A DNA stretch of 64,000 bases, taken from the NCBI RefSeq assembly GCF_006716745.1, contig NZ_VFPP01000001.1, forward strand, positions 2,914,001-2,978,000, written 5' to 3'. Both the position numbers and the translations under genes were made by a program. Positions 26,857 through 34,158 of the stretch are shown here, in pieces. The first letter of the stretch is position 1; each line of letters starts with the position of its first letter. The notes beneath the pieces are model-generated. The model did not search any database. It was given only the letters and a program-made list of their open reading frames with translations, and was not told where the DNA came from. The stretch is from Saccharothrix saharensis (GTDB lineage Bacteria; Actinomycetota; Actinomycetes; Mycobacteriales; Pseudonocardiaceae).

Positions 26857-28842
26857 ATGCCTGTTGCCAAGACCGAACTCGAGGTCAGCGAACTCGTGCA
26901 CCGGATCCAACGCAGCGAGATCAGGCTGCCGGAGATCCAACGCGGCTACGTCTGGAAGCCGACCCAGGTCGCCAAGCTGGTCGAGTCGCTCTACCGCGGC
27001 TACCCGTCGGGCTCGCTGCTCTTCTGGCAAACCGACGAGGCACCTCAGACCAGGGAAGCGGCGATCAGCGGTTCGGCCGAAAAGCCCGCTGTCGTACCGC
27101 TTTACCTCCTGGATGGCCAACAGCGCGTCACGTCGCTGCACCGGGTCTTCACCGATCACCCGCAGGCCGCCATCGTCTTCAACATCGAGACCGAGAAGTT
27201 CCAGAACCAGAGCGCGGCCACGGCCAAGGATCCCCGGTGGATCAAGGTCTACGACGTCCTCAAGCCCGAAGCGGATCAGTGGCAGCTCGTCGGTGAACTG
27301 CACGAGCGCAATCCGGGAATTGCCCCGAACGAGATCAGCAAGCGGCTGCAGAAGCTCGCCGCCATCCCCGGTCACAAGTTCCACATGGAGGTGCTGCGGG
27401 ACTTCCCCTACGACGAGGTCACGCAGATCTTCGTGCGCGTGAACAGCGGGGGCCGCTCGCTGAAGACCTCGGACCTGGCACTCGCGACCCTCTCGGCGCG
27501 GTGGCCGGGGGTGCTGCAGAAGTTGGAGGAAGAGGCGAAGCACTGGGCAGACCGCGGTTACGGCGACATCGACGTCACGTTCCTCACCAGGGCCCTCACC
27601 GGCGCGGTGCTGGGACGGGGCCTCTCCGCCTGGTCGCACGCACGTCTGGTGGCGGCGACCGACGACGAACTCGACCGCGGCTGGGCCACGGTGCGGCGCG
27701 GGCTCCGGCACCTCGTGCCCCTGCTGCAGAACAACCTCGGCGCTTCGCACAGCAAGCTGTTGCCGTCGATGGTCGTCCTGCTGCCACTGATCGTCCTGCT
27801 CGGTGAGCGAGAGGCTGAACAGCTGGACGGCGGCACGGCCGACGCCATCCTCTTCTGGTTCCTGGCGGCCACGATCCGCAACCGGTACAGCGGGTCGACC
27901 GACACCCGGCTCGGGCAGGACATCCCGGCGGCCCGCACGGAGGACCCGGTGCGTCGACTGCTGGACAACCTGGGCGTAACCGGCGGCGTGTCGATCGGAC
28001 CGGACGACCTCGCGGGCCGGACCGTCGGCAGCCCGTACTTCTTCCTGAGCTTCCTGGTCGCCAAGGAAGCGGGCGCCAAGGACTGGTGGGGCAGCATCGG
28101 CATCTCGGCGGCGGCCGAGGGCAGCCAGGCGCTGGAGTACCACCACATCCACCCGCAGGCCACGCTGAAGAGCCACCCCGAGAAGTACAGCAAGGGCGAG
28201 ATCAACGACCTGGCCAACCTCGCCTTCATCTCCGGCAAGGCCAACCGGAAGATCAGCCACAGGTCGCCGCGGGACTACTTCCCGACACTGGGCGACCAGG
28301 AGCTGACCGCCCACCTCATCCCCGTGGACGAGGACCTGCGGGACGCGGACCACTACCGCTCGTTCCTGAGCGCGCGGCGGCGCCTGCTGGCCGACGCGAT
28401 GACGGACCTGCTGGAGAGGTTCCGGCCGTCGTGGCTGTCCCCGGCGTCCGAGTCCACCGACCCGCTGTCCGGCGCCGTCCTCGAGTTCGAGTGGTACGAC
28501 AACACGACAGGTGACGACGTCCTGCTCGCACGGGCACGCACGAACAGCGGCACGTGGTTGGGGACGATGTCCGCCGCCGACCTTGAGGACGTGGTCGCCG
28601 CCGCCGAGGCAGGGGTGGACGGCGACCTGGTCATCGCCGGCGAGAGCACCCCCGTCCGGGTCCAGGACGAGCTGCTCGAAGTGCCGATCGGGCCGTTCGT
28701 GGTCACCGGCACCCTGCCGGAGTGGCGCAAGGTGCTCGAGCGGGAGCGCGGCGACAGCCGTCCGATCGCGGCTCTCACGCAGCCGGAGGCCGAACGGTGG
28801 GAAGGTGAGCAACTGATCTTCCCCGTGATCAGCGCCGACTGA
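26857..28842 (+). CDS. DUF262 + DUF1524-like (GmrSD-type) nuclease
   Basis: A 661-residue protein with the GmrSD layout. The N-terminal DUF262 domain has LPEIQRGYVWKPTQV and the signature LLDGQQRVTSL (DGQQR at 86-90), thought to bind or hydrolyse NTPs. A helical middle leads to a C-terminal HNH/DUF1524-like nuclease (EYHHIHPQA at about 427-435, with NDLANLAFIS and KANRKISH). GmrSD and BrxU proteins restrict DNA carrying modified bases. About 120 extra residues follow (from ~540), resembling a small beta-rich domain of unknown role. GGGAG eight bases before ATG supports the start. It stands alone between secretion-type operons. Confidence 0.88.
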   Translation: MPVAKTELEVSELVHRIQRSEIRLPEIQRGYVWKPTQVAKLVESLYRGYPSGSLLFWQTDEAPQTREAAISGSAEKPAVVPLYLLDGQQRVTSLHRVFTDHPQAAIVFNIETEKFQNQSAATAKDPRWIKVYDVLKPEADQWQLVGELHERNPGIAPNEISKRLQKLAAIPGHKFHMEVLRDFPYDEVTQIFVRVNSGGRSLKTSDLALATLSARWPGVLQKLEEEAKHWADRGYGDIDVTFLTRALTGAVLGRGLSAWSHARLVAATDDELDRGWATVRRGLRHLVPLLQNNLGASHSKLLPSMVVLLPLIVLLGEREAEQLDGGTADAILFWFLAATIRNRYSGSTDTRLGQDIPAARTEDPVRRLLDNLGVTGGVSIGPDDLAGRTVGSPYFFLSFLVAKEAGAKDWWGSIGISAAAEGSQALEYHHIHPQATLKSHPEKYSKGEINDLANLAFISGKANRKISHRSPRDYFPTLGDQELTAHLIPVDEDLRDADHYRSFLSARRRLLADAMTDLLERFRPSWLSPASESTDPLSGAVLEFEWYDNTTGDDVLLARARTNSGTWLGTMSAADLEDVVAAAEAGVDGDLVIAGESTPVRVQDELLEVPIGPFVVTGTLPEWRKVLERERGDSRPIAALTQPEAERWEGEQLIFPVISAD

Positions 28843-29098
28843 CACGACCGGGTGTTCCGGCGGTGCTCAACCGGTGCCGAGACGACGGTTCCTCGCATAA
28901 AGATTACTTCATCAGGGTGAACACGCCGGGAAAATGAATTATCACCCGGTACCCGAGGCCACCTGTCGGGATACTTCACTCGCTCGTGGGTCGAGTCGTC
29001 CGGAACAACCACTCGGCGGCCTTGCCGCGCGGTAACCCGAGTACGCACAGCAACGTCTCACATGCGCACAGTGGTCAAGGCAGGAGGAGGGGAGACTC
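28843..29098 (+). promoter_or_regulatory. Promoter region of the ESX-like/PPE/EspG operon
   Basis: 256 bases with an AT-rich island at about 28897-28950 (for example CGCATAAAGATTACTTC and GGGAAAATGAATTATC), which stands out from the GC-rich background. It ends in the ribosome-binding run GGAGGAGGGGAG before the next ATG. Several -10-like hexamers exist; none can be chosen with confidence. Confidence 0.4.
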
Positions 29099-29461
29099 AT
29101 GCCGTTCATGGCGAGCGGTGGCGGAGCCGGCGCTCCGGCAGCCGCCGGACCGGTCACCATGCAGGTCGAGCCGGGCCAGATCCTGGCCCTCAAGTCCCGC
29201 TATGAAGCCGTCCGCGACACGGTCCGGGACTTCTTGGAGAACCAGCGCGAGAACCTCCGTGGACGACCAGTGGCCGACGATGACGTGTCACGCGATGCAG
29301 CGAGCACCTTCGCGGACAACGCCGCGATGGCAATTGACGTGACCGCGAAGTTCATCTCCCAACTGAACTTGAGCATCGATCAACTCGACCAGGCAGCGAA
29401 GACCTACAACCTGGTCGAGGACGTCAACACCGTGACCATGCAGCAGGACAGGGGCATCTGA
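29099..29461 (+). CDS. Small ESX-like helical protein of the PPE/EspG locus
   Basis: A 120-residue protein. A ~20-residue flexible Gly/Ala start is followed by two long helices (ILALKSRYEAVRDTVRDFLE and AMAIDVTAKFISQLNLSIDQ) around the acidic turn DDDVSRDAASTF. The last part, LDQAAKTYNLVEDVN, resembles EspC/ESX-like secretion ends (Y-x3-E). It is the first gene of an operon with DUF3558, PPE-like and EspG genes, which places it in a type VII-like pathway. GGAGGAGGGGAG just upstream is among the strongest ribosome-binding sites in the window, consistent with an abundant product. Confidence 0.75.
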   Translation: MPFMASGGGAGAPAAAGPVTMQVEPGQILALKSRYEAVRDTVRDFLENQRENLRGRPVADDDVSRDAASTFADNAAMAIDVTAKFISQLNLSIDQLDQAAKTYNLVEDVNTVTMQQDRGI

Positions 29462-29466
29462 GCGTC

Positions 29467-30039
29467 ATGCGTCGATCTCTTGTCGGTGTGCTCGCCATGC
29501 TGGCGCTCGTGTCGGCATGCAGTCCATCCGTGGGGACGCCGACTCCCGAAACGACCACCACAGCCGCAGCGGAGACGTCCTCGCCATCAGCCGAGCCATC
29601 GTCGGCACGACCGCGCGAGGTCAGGCTCGACGGTGTGCAGCCCTGCACGCTCCTGACGGCCGAGCAACTGCCCGCGCTCAAGATCGATCGCCAGGGCAGG
29701 CCGGTGACCAGCGATTTCTACAAGACCACAGCATGCTCGTGGTCTGTCACCGGAGCAGGCAACCGTCTGGTCCCCGTGACGAAGGAGGGCATCGAGGCGT
29801 GGACCGGTGGCGAACGAACCGGGCGGCCGACCGATATCGAGCCGATCTTCGGCTTCCCCGCGATCACCGTGACCGTGCCGTCCGATCCAGCCGCCTGCGA
29901 CGTCATGGTCGACACAGCGGATGGGCAGTACCTCGTCGCCGCCTTCTCGGTCGATCAAGGCTTCGAAGATCGCTTCCCCGAGCCGTGTGACGGGGCGAGG
30001 CAACTCGCGAAAGCGGCTATGCAGAACTTGGTGAAGTGA
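29467..30039 (+). CDS. DUF3558 lipoprotein
   Basis: A 190-residue secreted lipoprotein. The signal ends in the lipobox LVSAC (Cys at 18), followed by a Thr/Ser/Pro-rich linker (to about residue 50). The DUF3558 domain then shows the usual pattern: QPCTLLTAEQLPAL, CSW in the middle and PAACDVMVDTADGQYLVAAF near the end, with paired cysteines. The family is common beside type VII and PPE genes in actinomycetes and its role is unknown. It begins five bases after the previous stop, and the PPE-like gene follows after 13 bases, so it is part of the same operon. Confidence 0.88.
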   Translation: MRRSLVGVLAMLALVSACSPSVGTPTPETTTTAAAETSSPSAEPSSARPREVRLDGVQPCTLLTAEQLPALKIDRQGRPVTSDFYKTTACSWSVTGAGNRLVPVTKEGIEAWTGGERTGRPTDIEPIFGFPAITVTVPSDPAACDVMVDTADGQYLVAAFSVDQGFEDRFPEPCDGARQLAKAAMQNLVK

Positions 30040-30052
30040 GGGGGAGCACTCG

Positions 30053-31339
30053 ATGGGTGGGATAGGCAACCACAACTTCGACGCGCAGTCGCACAAGCAG
30101 CTCTACGAAAAGATCCACAGCGGGCCGGGCCACGCGGCGGCTGATGCCGTGAACGACGCCTGGAACAGCTTCCGCGCGGTGATGGGCAACGCCAAGAGCG
30201 AGCTGGAGTCGGCGATCCGGGACGCGGGGGCGGTCTGGGTCGGCGCGGCTGGCGAGCGGTTCACCGGCAGCGCGGCTCCGCTGGTGCAGTGGGCCGAGGA
30301 CGCCCGCGTCGCCGGCGTCGAGACGCACAACGCGTTCTCCGCCCAGACCTCCCACTACGGCGGCGCGAAGACGCGGATGCCGGAACCGGTCGAGGTCACC
30401 TCCACGGCGAACGACGACTTCCTCGGCATCCCGGCCGGTTTCACGCACCTGGTCGGCGGTCAGACCGACCAGGACATCCAGGAGCAGCAGGCCAACGAAG
30501 CCAAGCGCGAGGCGGTCCGGGTCATGAACGGCTACCGCGACGGCGCGTCGGCGGCGGTGAGCCTCCTGGGCACGTTCACGCCGCCGCCCCAGGTGACGAC
30601 TCAGGTCACCGAGCCCACGTTCGAGCAGTCCGAGGCGCAGAGCCGGTACTCCCAGCAGTTCTCGGACGGCCGGTGGAGCACGCCCACTTCCACCGACCCC
30701 AGCCGGACCACCACGACCCTGCCGCAGCAGCCGGTGAGCACTCCCCCGGTCGTCGCGCCCATCGGCGGCGACACCAACACCTCGGCAGTCGGGACGACAC
30801 CGGACGTCACGCCCCGACCGGGACCCACGCCGATCACTTCCCCGCCCTACACGCCCGGACCGCCGCAACCGCCGGTCACGGTGCCACCACCCGGCATGAT
30901 CAGGCCGAACCCAACCCCGGGCTTCCACGACCGGCGGAACCCGTCCGGCGGCAACCCTCCCGGCAAGGGCACCGGTCCGGGCGTTCCCAAGGGATTCGGC
31001 GGTAACCCGCCTGGCAACGCGCCCAGGTTCGGCGGCGGTCTGCCCGGCGTTCCGGGCCAGCCCGGTCACGGCGGCCAGCCCTTCGGCCACGGCTCGTCCT
31101 CCGGCATCGCCGGAGACCAGCACGCCAACCGGGCCGGTACTGGTGGTGCTGCGGCAGGCGCGAGGGGCGCGGCGGGCAGCCCGATGGTGGGCGGCATGGC
31201 CGGCGCGCCGCAAGGCGGTCGGGGCGAGGACGACATCGAGCACAAGGCCGCGCCCTACCTGGAAGAGCTGGACGACGTGTGGGGTCAGGACTCCATGCCA
31301 CGGGTCGCGCCGCCGGTGATCGGGGACGACGGCCCGTGA
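30053..31339 (+). CDS. PPE-domain-like protein with Pro/Gly-rich tail
   Basis: A 428-residue protein. Residues 1-180 are helical and resemble the PPE fold, with a hairpin containing AVWVGAAGERFTGS (W-x-G). From about 180 to 390 it is a disordered Pro/Thr/Gly-rich region. The end, GEDDIEHKAAPYLEELDDVWG, is an acidic conserved tail seen in many actinomycete PPE-like proteins. GAGGGGGAG six bases before ATG is a strong ribosome-binding site. It overlaps the following EspG gene by four bases, as expected because EspG chaperones bind PPE proteins. It is predicted to be exported through a type VII channel not present in this window. Confidence 0.85.
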   Translation: MGGIGNHNFDAQSHKQLYEKIHSGPGHAAADAVNDAWNSFRAVMGNAKSELESAIRDAGAVWVGAAGERFTGSAAPLVQWAEDARVAGVETHNAFSAQTSHYGGAKTRMPEPVEVTSTANDDFLGIPAGFTHLVGGQTDQDIQEQQANEAKREAVRVMNGYRDGASAAVSLLGTFTPPPQVTTQVTEPTFEQSEAQSRYSQQFSDGRWSTPTSTDPSRTTTTLPQQPVSTPPVVAPIGGDTNTSAVGTTPDVTPRPGPTPITSPPYTPGPPQPPVTVPPPGMIRPNPTPGFHDRRNPSGGNPPGKGTGPGVPKGFGGNPPGNAPRFGGGLPGVPGQPGHGGQPFGHGSSSGIAGDQHANRAGTGGAAAGARGAAGSPMVGGMAGAPQGGRGEDDIEHKAAPYLEELDDVWGQDSMPRVAPPVIGDDGP

Positions 31340-32115
31340 GGTTCACCCTGTCCCGGCTGGAGTTCGAGCTGTGCTGGGATCACCTGAAGCTGGGCGAGTA
31401 CCCCACGATCCTGTCGATCCCCTCCCACGGCGCGACGTTGGACGAGCGCCGCGCGTTGTTCAACGACGCGTGGCGTTCACTGGAGGCACGCGGGCTGGCC
31501 GAGCGCGGCGAGGTGGACGCCCGCCTGGCCGGTTCGCTGGAGTTGCTGGCACGCCCGGAGCGCGAGGTCGACGCCCGCCTGCGACTGGACTCCGGCCCAC
31601 GGGTCCGCGGGGTCGCGGCGGCCCGGCGCGGGCACGCGGTGTCGGCCGTCCTGACCGCGGACGCGCTGGTGTTGAGCCGGATCGACGAAACCGCGCTCGC
31701 CGCGTCGATGGTGTCGCTACTGCCTCCGCACCCGACACCCCGGTCACGGTCCATCAGCCTCCTCGCGTCGGGCCTGGAGCGTGCGGCGGCTGCCGCCGGT
31801 GAGTCCTCCACCCGTCTGGAGAACGCGCTGCGGGACACGGGCCTGCCCCGGCCTGACGCGCAGAAGATCGGCTCGGTGCTCGGCACCGTGCAGCGGATGG
31901 GCCAGTTCGGCGCGGCGGTCCGCCCAACCCTGCAAGGCCGACCAGGACCGAGGATGCGCGGACCGTACGCGGTGTCGTTCTACGACACACCGGAGGGACG
32001 GTGGCAGTTCACCCGCCGCCCGTCCGGTGACGGACGCGAGTGGTCCACCCTGAGCCCGGCCGACCCGCAACGGCTCGTTCACGCGGTGTCGGAGTTGTTG
32101 AGTCTCACCGGCTGA
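31336..32115 (+). CDS. espG: EspG-family ESX secretion-associated protein
   Basis: A 259-residue cytoplasmic chaperone of the EspG family, which binds PPE-type substrates before export. The typical features are the start RFTLSRLEFELCWDHL, the central alpha/beta body with an Arg-rich strand region (RVRGVAAARRGHAVSAVLTAD) and the end GPYAVSFYDTPEGRWQF. Start GTG overlaps the PPE stop (GTGA). Its last 37 bases overlap a small minus-strand frame. It closes the operon that began at 29099. No EccC-type ATPase or EccB/EccD is nearby, so this locus relies on components elsewhere. Confidence 0.88.
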   Translation: MRFTLSRLEFELCWDHLKLGEYPTILSIPSHGATLDERRALFNDAWRSLEARGLAERGEVDARLAGSLELLARPEREVDARLRLDSGPRVRGVAAARRGHAVSAVLTADALVLSRIDETALAASMVSLLPPHPTPRSRSISLLASGLERAAAAAGESSTRLENALRDTGLPRPDAQKIGSVLGTVQRMGQFGAAVRPTLQGRPGPRMRGPYAVSFYDTPEGRWQFTRRPSGDGREWSTLSPADPQRLVHAVSELLSLTG

Positions 32116-32198
32116 TCGGGCTCGACGGACTCCTGATCGACCTGGTTGGTCAGGAGTTCCGCCATCGTCATGTCCTCGACGGGCTTCTCCGGTGTCAT
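32079..32198 (-). CDS. Predicted 39-residue acidic peptide coupled to the upstream gene
   Basis: A short acidic frame, MTPEKPVEDMTMAELLTNQV and so on, directly after the 98-residue gene on the same strand: start and stop share one base (TGATG) and GGAAG lies five bases ahead. That coupling is the main support for its being translated. It has no signal or membrane segment and I do not recognise it. Its 3' end overlaps the end of the EspG gene, so it could also be chance. A peptide precursor role cannot be excluded, but no modification enzyme is near. Confidence 0.4.
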   Translation of the reverse strand: MTPEKPVEDMTMAELLTNQVDQESVEPDQPVRLNNSDTA

Positions 32199-32494
32199 CA
32201 CTTCTTCCGCTCGATACCGACGACGTCGAGGATGTGCTCCTCGCCGACGCCGTCGAACGGCATCAGGGCCAGCCGGAGATCGCTGCGCAGCGCGCACTCT
32301 GACGACTTGCACACGCCACACTGGCCCGCCTTGTCGAGCGGGTGCGTGCCCAGGCACGTGGTCACCGCGCCGACCAGCCGGTGCGTCTCCGCCCGCGCCA
32401 TCTGCAACGACTTCCGGTCGGAGTTGTAGAGCACGCCGACCAGCACGGCCGCCAGGTGCCGCCGCAGCACTCGATCTTCCTCAACGGTGTTCAT
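32198..32494 (-). CDS. Small Cys-containing protein divergent from XRE regulator
   Basis: A 98-residue protein: a helical first half (RVLRRHLAAVLVGVLYNSDRK) and then a cluster of four cysteines, C-x12 or so followed by QCGVCKSSEC, that may bind a metal or form disulphides. I do not recognise the family, though similar short genes are seen beside XRE/DUF397 loci in Pseudonocardiales (memory, not tested). It is divergent from the XRE gene, sharing the 134-base region with a palindrome at 32564-32591. The ATG choice is the first in the frame. Confidence 0.55.
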   Translation of the reverse strand: MNTVEEDRVLRRHLAAVLVGVLYNSDRKSLQMARAETHRLVGAVTTCLGTHPLDKAGQCGVCKSSECALRSDLRLALMPFDGVGEEHILDVVGIERKK

Positions 32495-32563
32495 GCGGCG
32501 AGAATTTCAGTCTCGCACGGTTCCGACAAGGACCTAAGACCGCCCATTCGAGTGATGTTTCCG

Positions 32564-32591
32564 CAGTTCAAAGCTGCTTTGCTATGAACTG
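32564..32591. promoter_or_regulatory. Inverted repeat upstream of XRE regulator
   Basis: CAGTTCA and TGAACTG form a perfect 7-bp inverted repeat with 14 bases between. Inside it is a smaller repeat, CAAAG-CTG-CTTTG. It lies 37 bases before the XRE start and within the divergent promoter region, consistent with an operator for XRE autoregulation. Confidence 0.45.
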
Positions 32592-32628
32592 ACCGAGATG
32601 TTTTTGCTACCTGCGCAAGGGATTGAAG

Positions 32629-33471
32629 ATGGCACCAAAGCGGTCTGGCATCGCTACCAGGGGAATCGGGTTCGAACTGGAGCGACACCGCAAGGCAGCA
32701 CGGATGACGCTGCAACAAGTGGCCGACCGGCTCGGAGTCTCCATCAGCACCATCAGCCGCCTGGAGAACGGCAAGCGTGCAGCGACGAGCGAAGAGGTGG
32801 CATCGATACTGGCGATCATCGGCGTGACGGGCGATGTCCGCCAACGCCTGCTGTCCCAAGCACGAGGCGGCAACGGCCACGGTCTGCTCGTCGCGCCCCT
32901 GTCCGCCCAGAGCCGGACCTACTGGGAGTTCGAGCAGCGGGCATCGAAGATCATCAATTTCGAACCGATCCTGATTCCAGGGCTGGCCCAGACGGCCGAC
33001 TACTCCCGCGCAGTGATCTCCGCCCTCCAGTTTCACGAATCGGAGAGCGAGATCGAGTCCCGCGTGGCGAACCGCCTCGCCCGGCAAGCTCTGCTGACCC
33101 GCCGGCAACCGCCCGGACTCTGCCTGATCATGAACGAAGCGGCGTTGCGCCAACCGATCGGCGGCCCTGGCGTGATGACTCGGCAGATCCGGCACCTCAT
33201 CGAGCTTGCCGAGCGCCCTGGCATCGCCGTGCACATCATCCCGAGCGATGTCGTGACCCACCCTGGCCTCAGCGGCTCGTTCGTGATCATGACATTCGAG
33301 AACTCTCCGACCATGGCCTATGTCGAGTCGCGGACCTCCGGCATGTTCCTGGACGACCCGGCAGCGGTGCACTTCCACCAGCAGACCGCAGACATGTTGC
33401 TGGCCGTGTCGCATGATGCGCCAAGCTCGGTGGATCTCATGCGATCCATCGCCGAAGGGAGCAGCGGATGA
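32629..33471 (+). CDS. XRE-family regulator with DUF5753
   Basis: A 280-residue regulator. The helix-turn-helix spans residues ~15-70 (LERHRKAARMTLQQVADRLG, then SISTISRLENGKR). The DUF5753 ligand-type domain fills the rest, with the typical RTYWEFEQRASKI, FEPILIPGLAQTADYSRAV and GSFVIMTFE. Such proteins always seem to come with DUF397 partners in actinomycetes, and one follows here with an ATGA overlap. AAGGGA six bases ahead of the ATG supports the start. Members (for example the WhiJ group in Streptomyces) affect development, but the target here is unknown. Confidence 0.92.
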   Translation: MAPKRSGIATRGIGFELERHRKAARMTLQQVADRLGVSISTISRLENGKRAATSEEVASILAIIGVTGDVRQRLLSQARGGNGHGLLVAPLSAQSRTYWEFEQRASKIINFEPILIPGLAQTADYSRAVISALQFHESESEIESRVANRLARQALLTRRQPPGLCLIMNEAALRQPIGGPGVMTRQIRHLIELAERPGIAVHIIPSDVVTHPGLSGSFVIMTFENSPTMAYVESRTSGMFLDDPAAVHFHQQTADMLLAVSHDAPSSVDLMRSIAEGSSG

Positions 33472-33656
33472 TCCAGCTCGACGGCACGGCTCCGTGGCAC
33501 AAGAGCAGCCACAGTGCGGGTGACGTGAACTGCGTCGAAGTGGCACTCGGAACGGACGCAGTGGGCTTGCGCGACTCGAAGGCTCCGGAAGCGGGTCAGT
33601 TCAGCGTGAGCGCGGACTCGTTTCGGGCGCTTGTGCGCGCGCTGAAGAACACCTGA
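33468..33656 (+). CDS. DUF397 small protein
   Basis: A 62-residue DUF397 protein with the hallmark PWHKSSHSAGDVNCVEVA near the start and LRDSKAPEAGQFSVSADSFRALV at the end. DUF397 proteins pair genetically with XRE-DUF5753 regulators; the start overlaps the XRE stop by four bases. A toxin-antitoxin-like relationship has been suggested for this pair type. The match is clear even though the protein is short. Confidence 0.9.
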   Translation: MIQLDGTAPWHKSSHSAGDVNCVEVALGTDAVGLRDSKAPEAGQFSVSADSFRALVRALKNT

Positions 33657-33745
33657 GTTGCGAGCGGACTGGTCGGACGAGGTAAGTTCGGTCGATCACC
33701 AAGGCCCGTACCCGGCTTGAGTCGAGCCGTTACAACTGCCGTTCG

Positions 33746-33786
33746 CCCGGTATCCCCGGCTCAGTCGCGCAGCCGGGGATACCGGG
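33746..33786 (+). terminator. Strong 16-bp hairpin after the XRE-DUF397 pair
   Basis: CCCGGTATCCCCGGCT and AGCCGGGGATACCGGG pair perfectly around a nine-base loop. It starts 89 bases after the DUF397 stop, with no T-tract. A terminator is likely; its distance leaves other roles open. It also lies at the edge of an unexplained open frame. Confidence 0.65.
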
Positions 33787-34158
33787 GCCAAGGGAGGCCT
33801 GTTCTCGCGGGCACGGCCGCTGGTTACGTGGAGTGCGACATCAGCGGCGCTGCTGGACGCTGGTTTCGACGGCTGGCACCACCCGCCAGTCCGCCGCTAC
33901 TGGCCTCTGGCCGACCTCGTCGATGACGTCGCCCCGGCATCTCCAGGTCGAACACCCATCATTCCGCGTCGTATGGACCCCTACCTGGGGAGATGCCTGA
34001 AGAAGCATCCTTGGACACCTGGTTCGTTCGCGCATGTCTACCGAAGGGATGACGCAGCACCTCCCAAGGACATATGGTCAACACCGACACGATCGAGTGA
34101 AGACCGGTGGGTGGCCAATGACGCTTGCACTGCTTGCGCCCTGCTACGGAAACCGTGA
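33787..34158 (+). pseudogene. Unrecognised open frame without a normal start, possible gene remnant
   Basis: The frame is open from 33721 to the TGA at 34156-34158 and reads like coding sequence from about 33800 (LLDAGFDGWHH, RRYWPLADLVDDVAP, GSFAHVYRRDDAAP, DACTACALLRKP), with high third-position GC in its first part. No ATG, GTG or TTG lies before the ATG at 33973, so a full-length product has no conventional start. It overlaps the nuclease gene by about 40 bases. I recognise no family. The likeliest reading is the 3' remainder of a displaced gene; a short protein from 33973 is possible. Confidence 0.35.

Noticed and set aside
26782-28845. A 687-codon minus-strand frame opposite the GmrSD-like gene
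   Set aside because: No domain; the plus-strand protein has DGQQR and HNH motifs.
34034-34117. Longer start for the EVE-nuclease gene at ATG 34034
   Set aside because: No ribosome-binding site there, and the residues before 34118 do not look like part of the domain.
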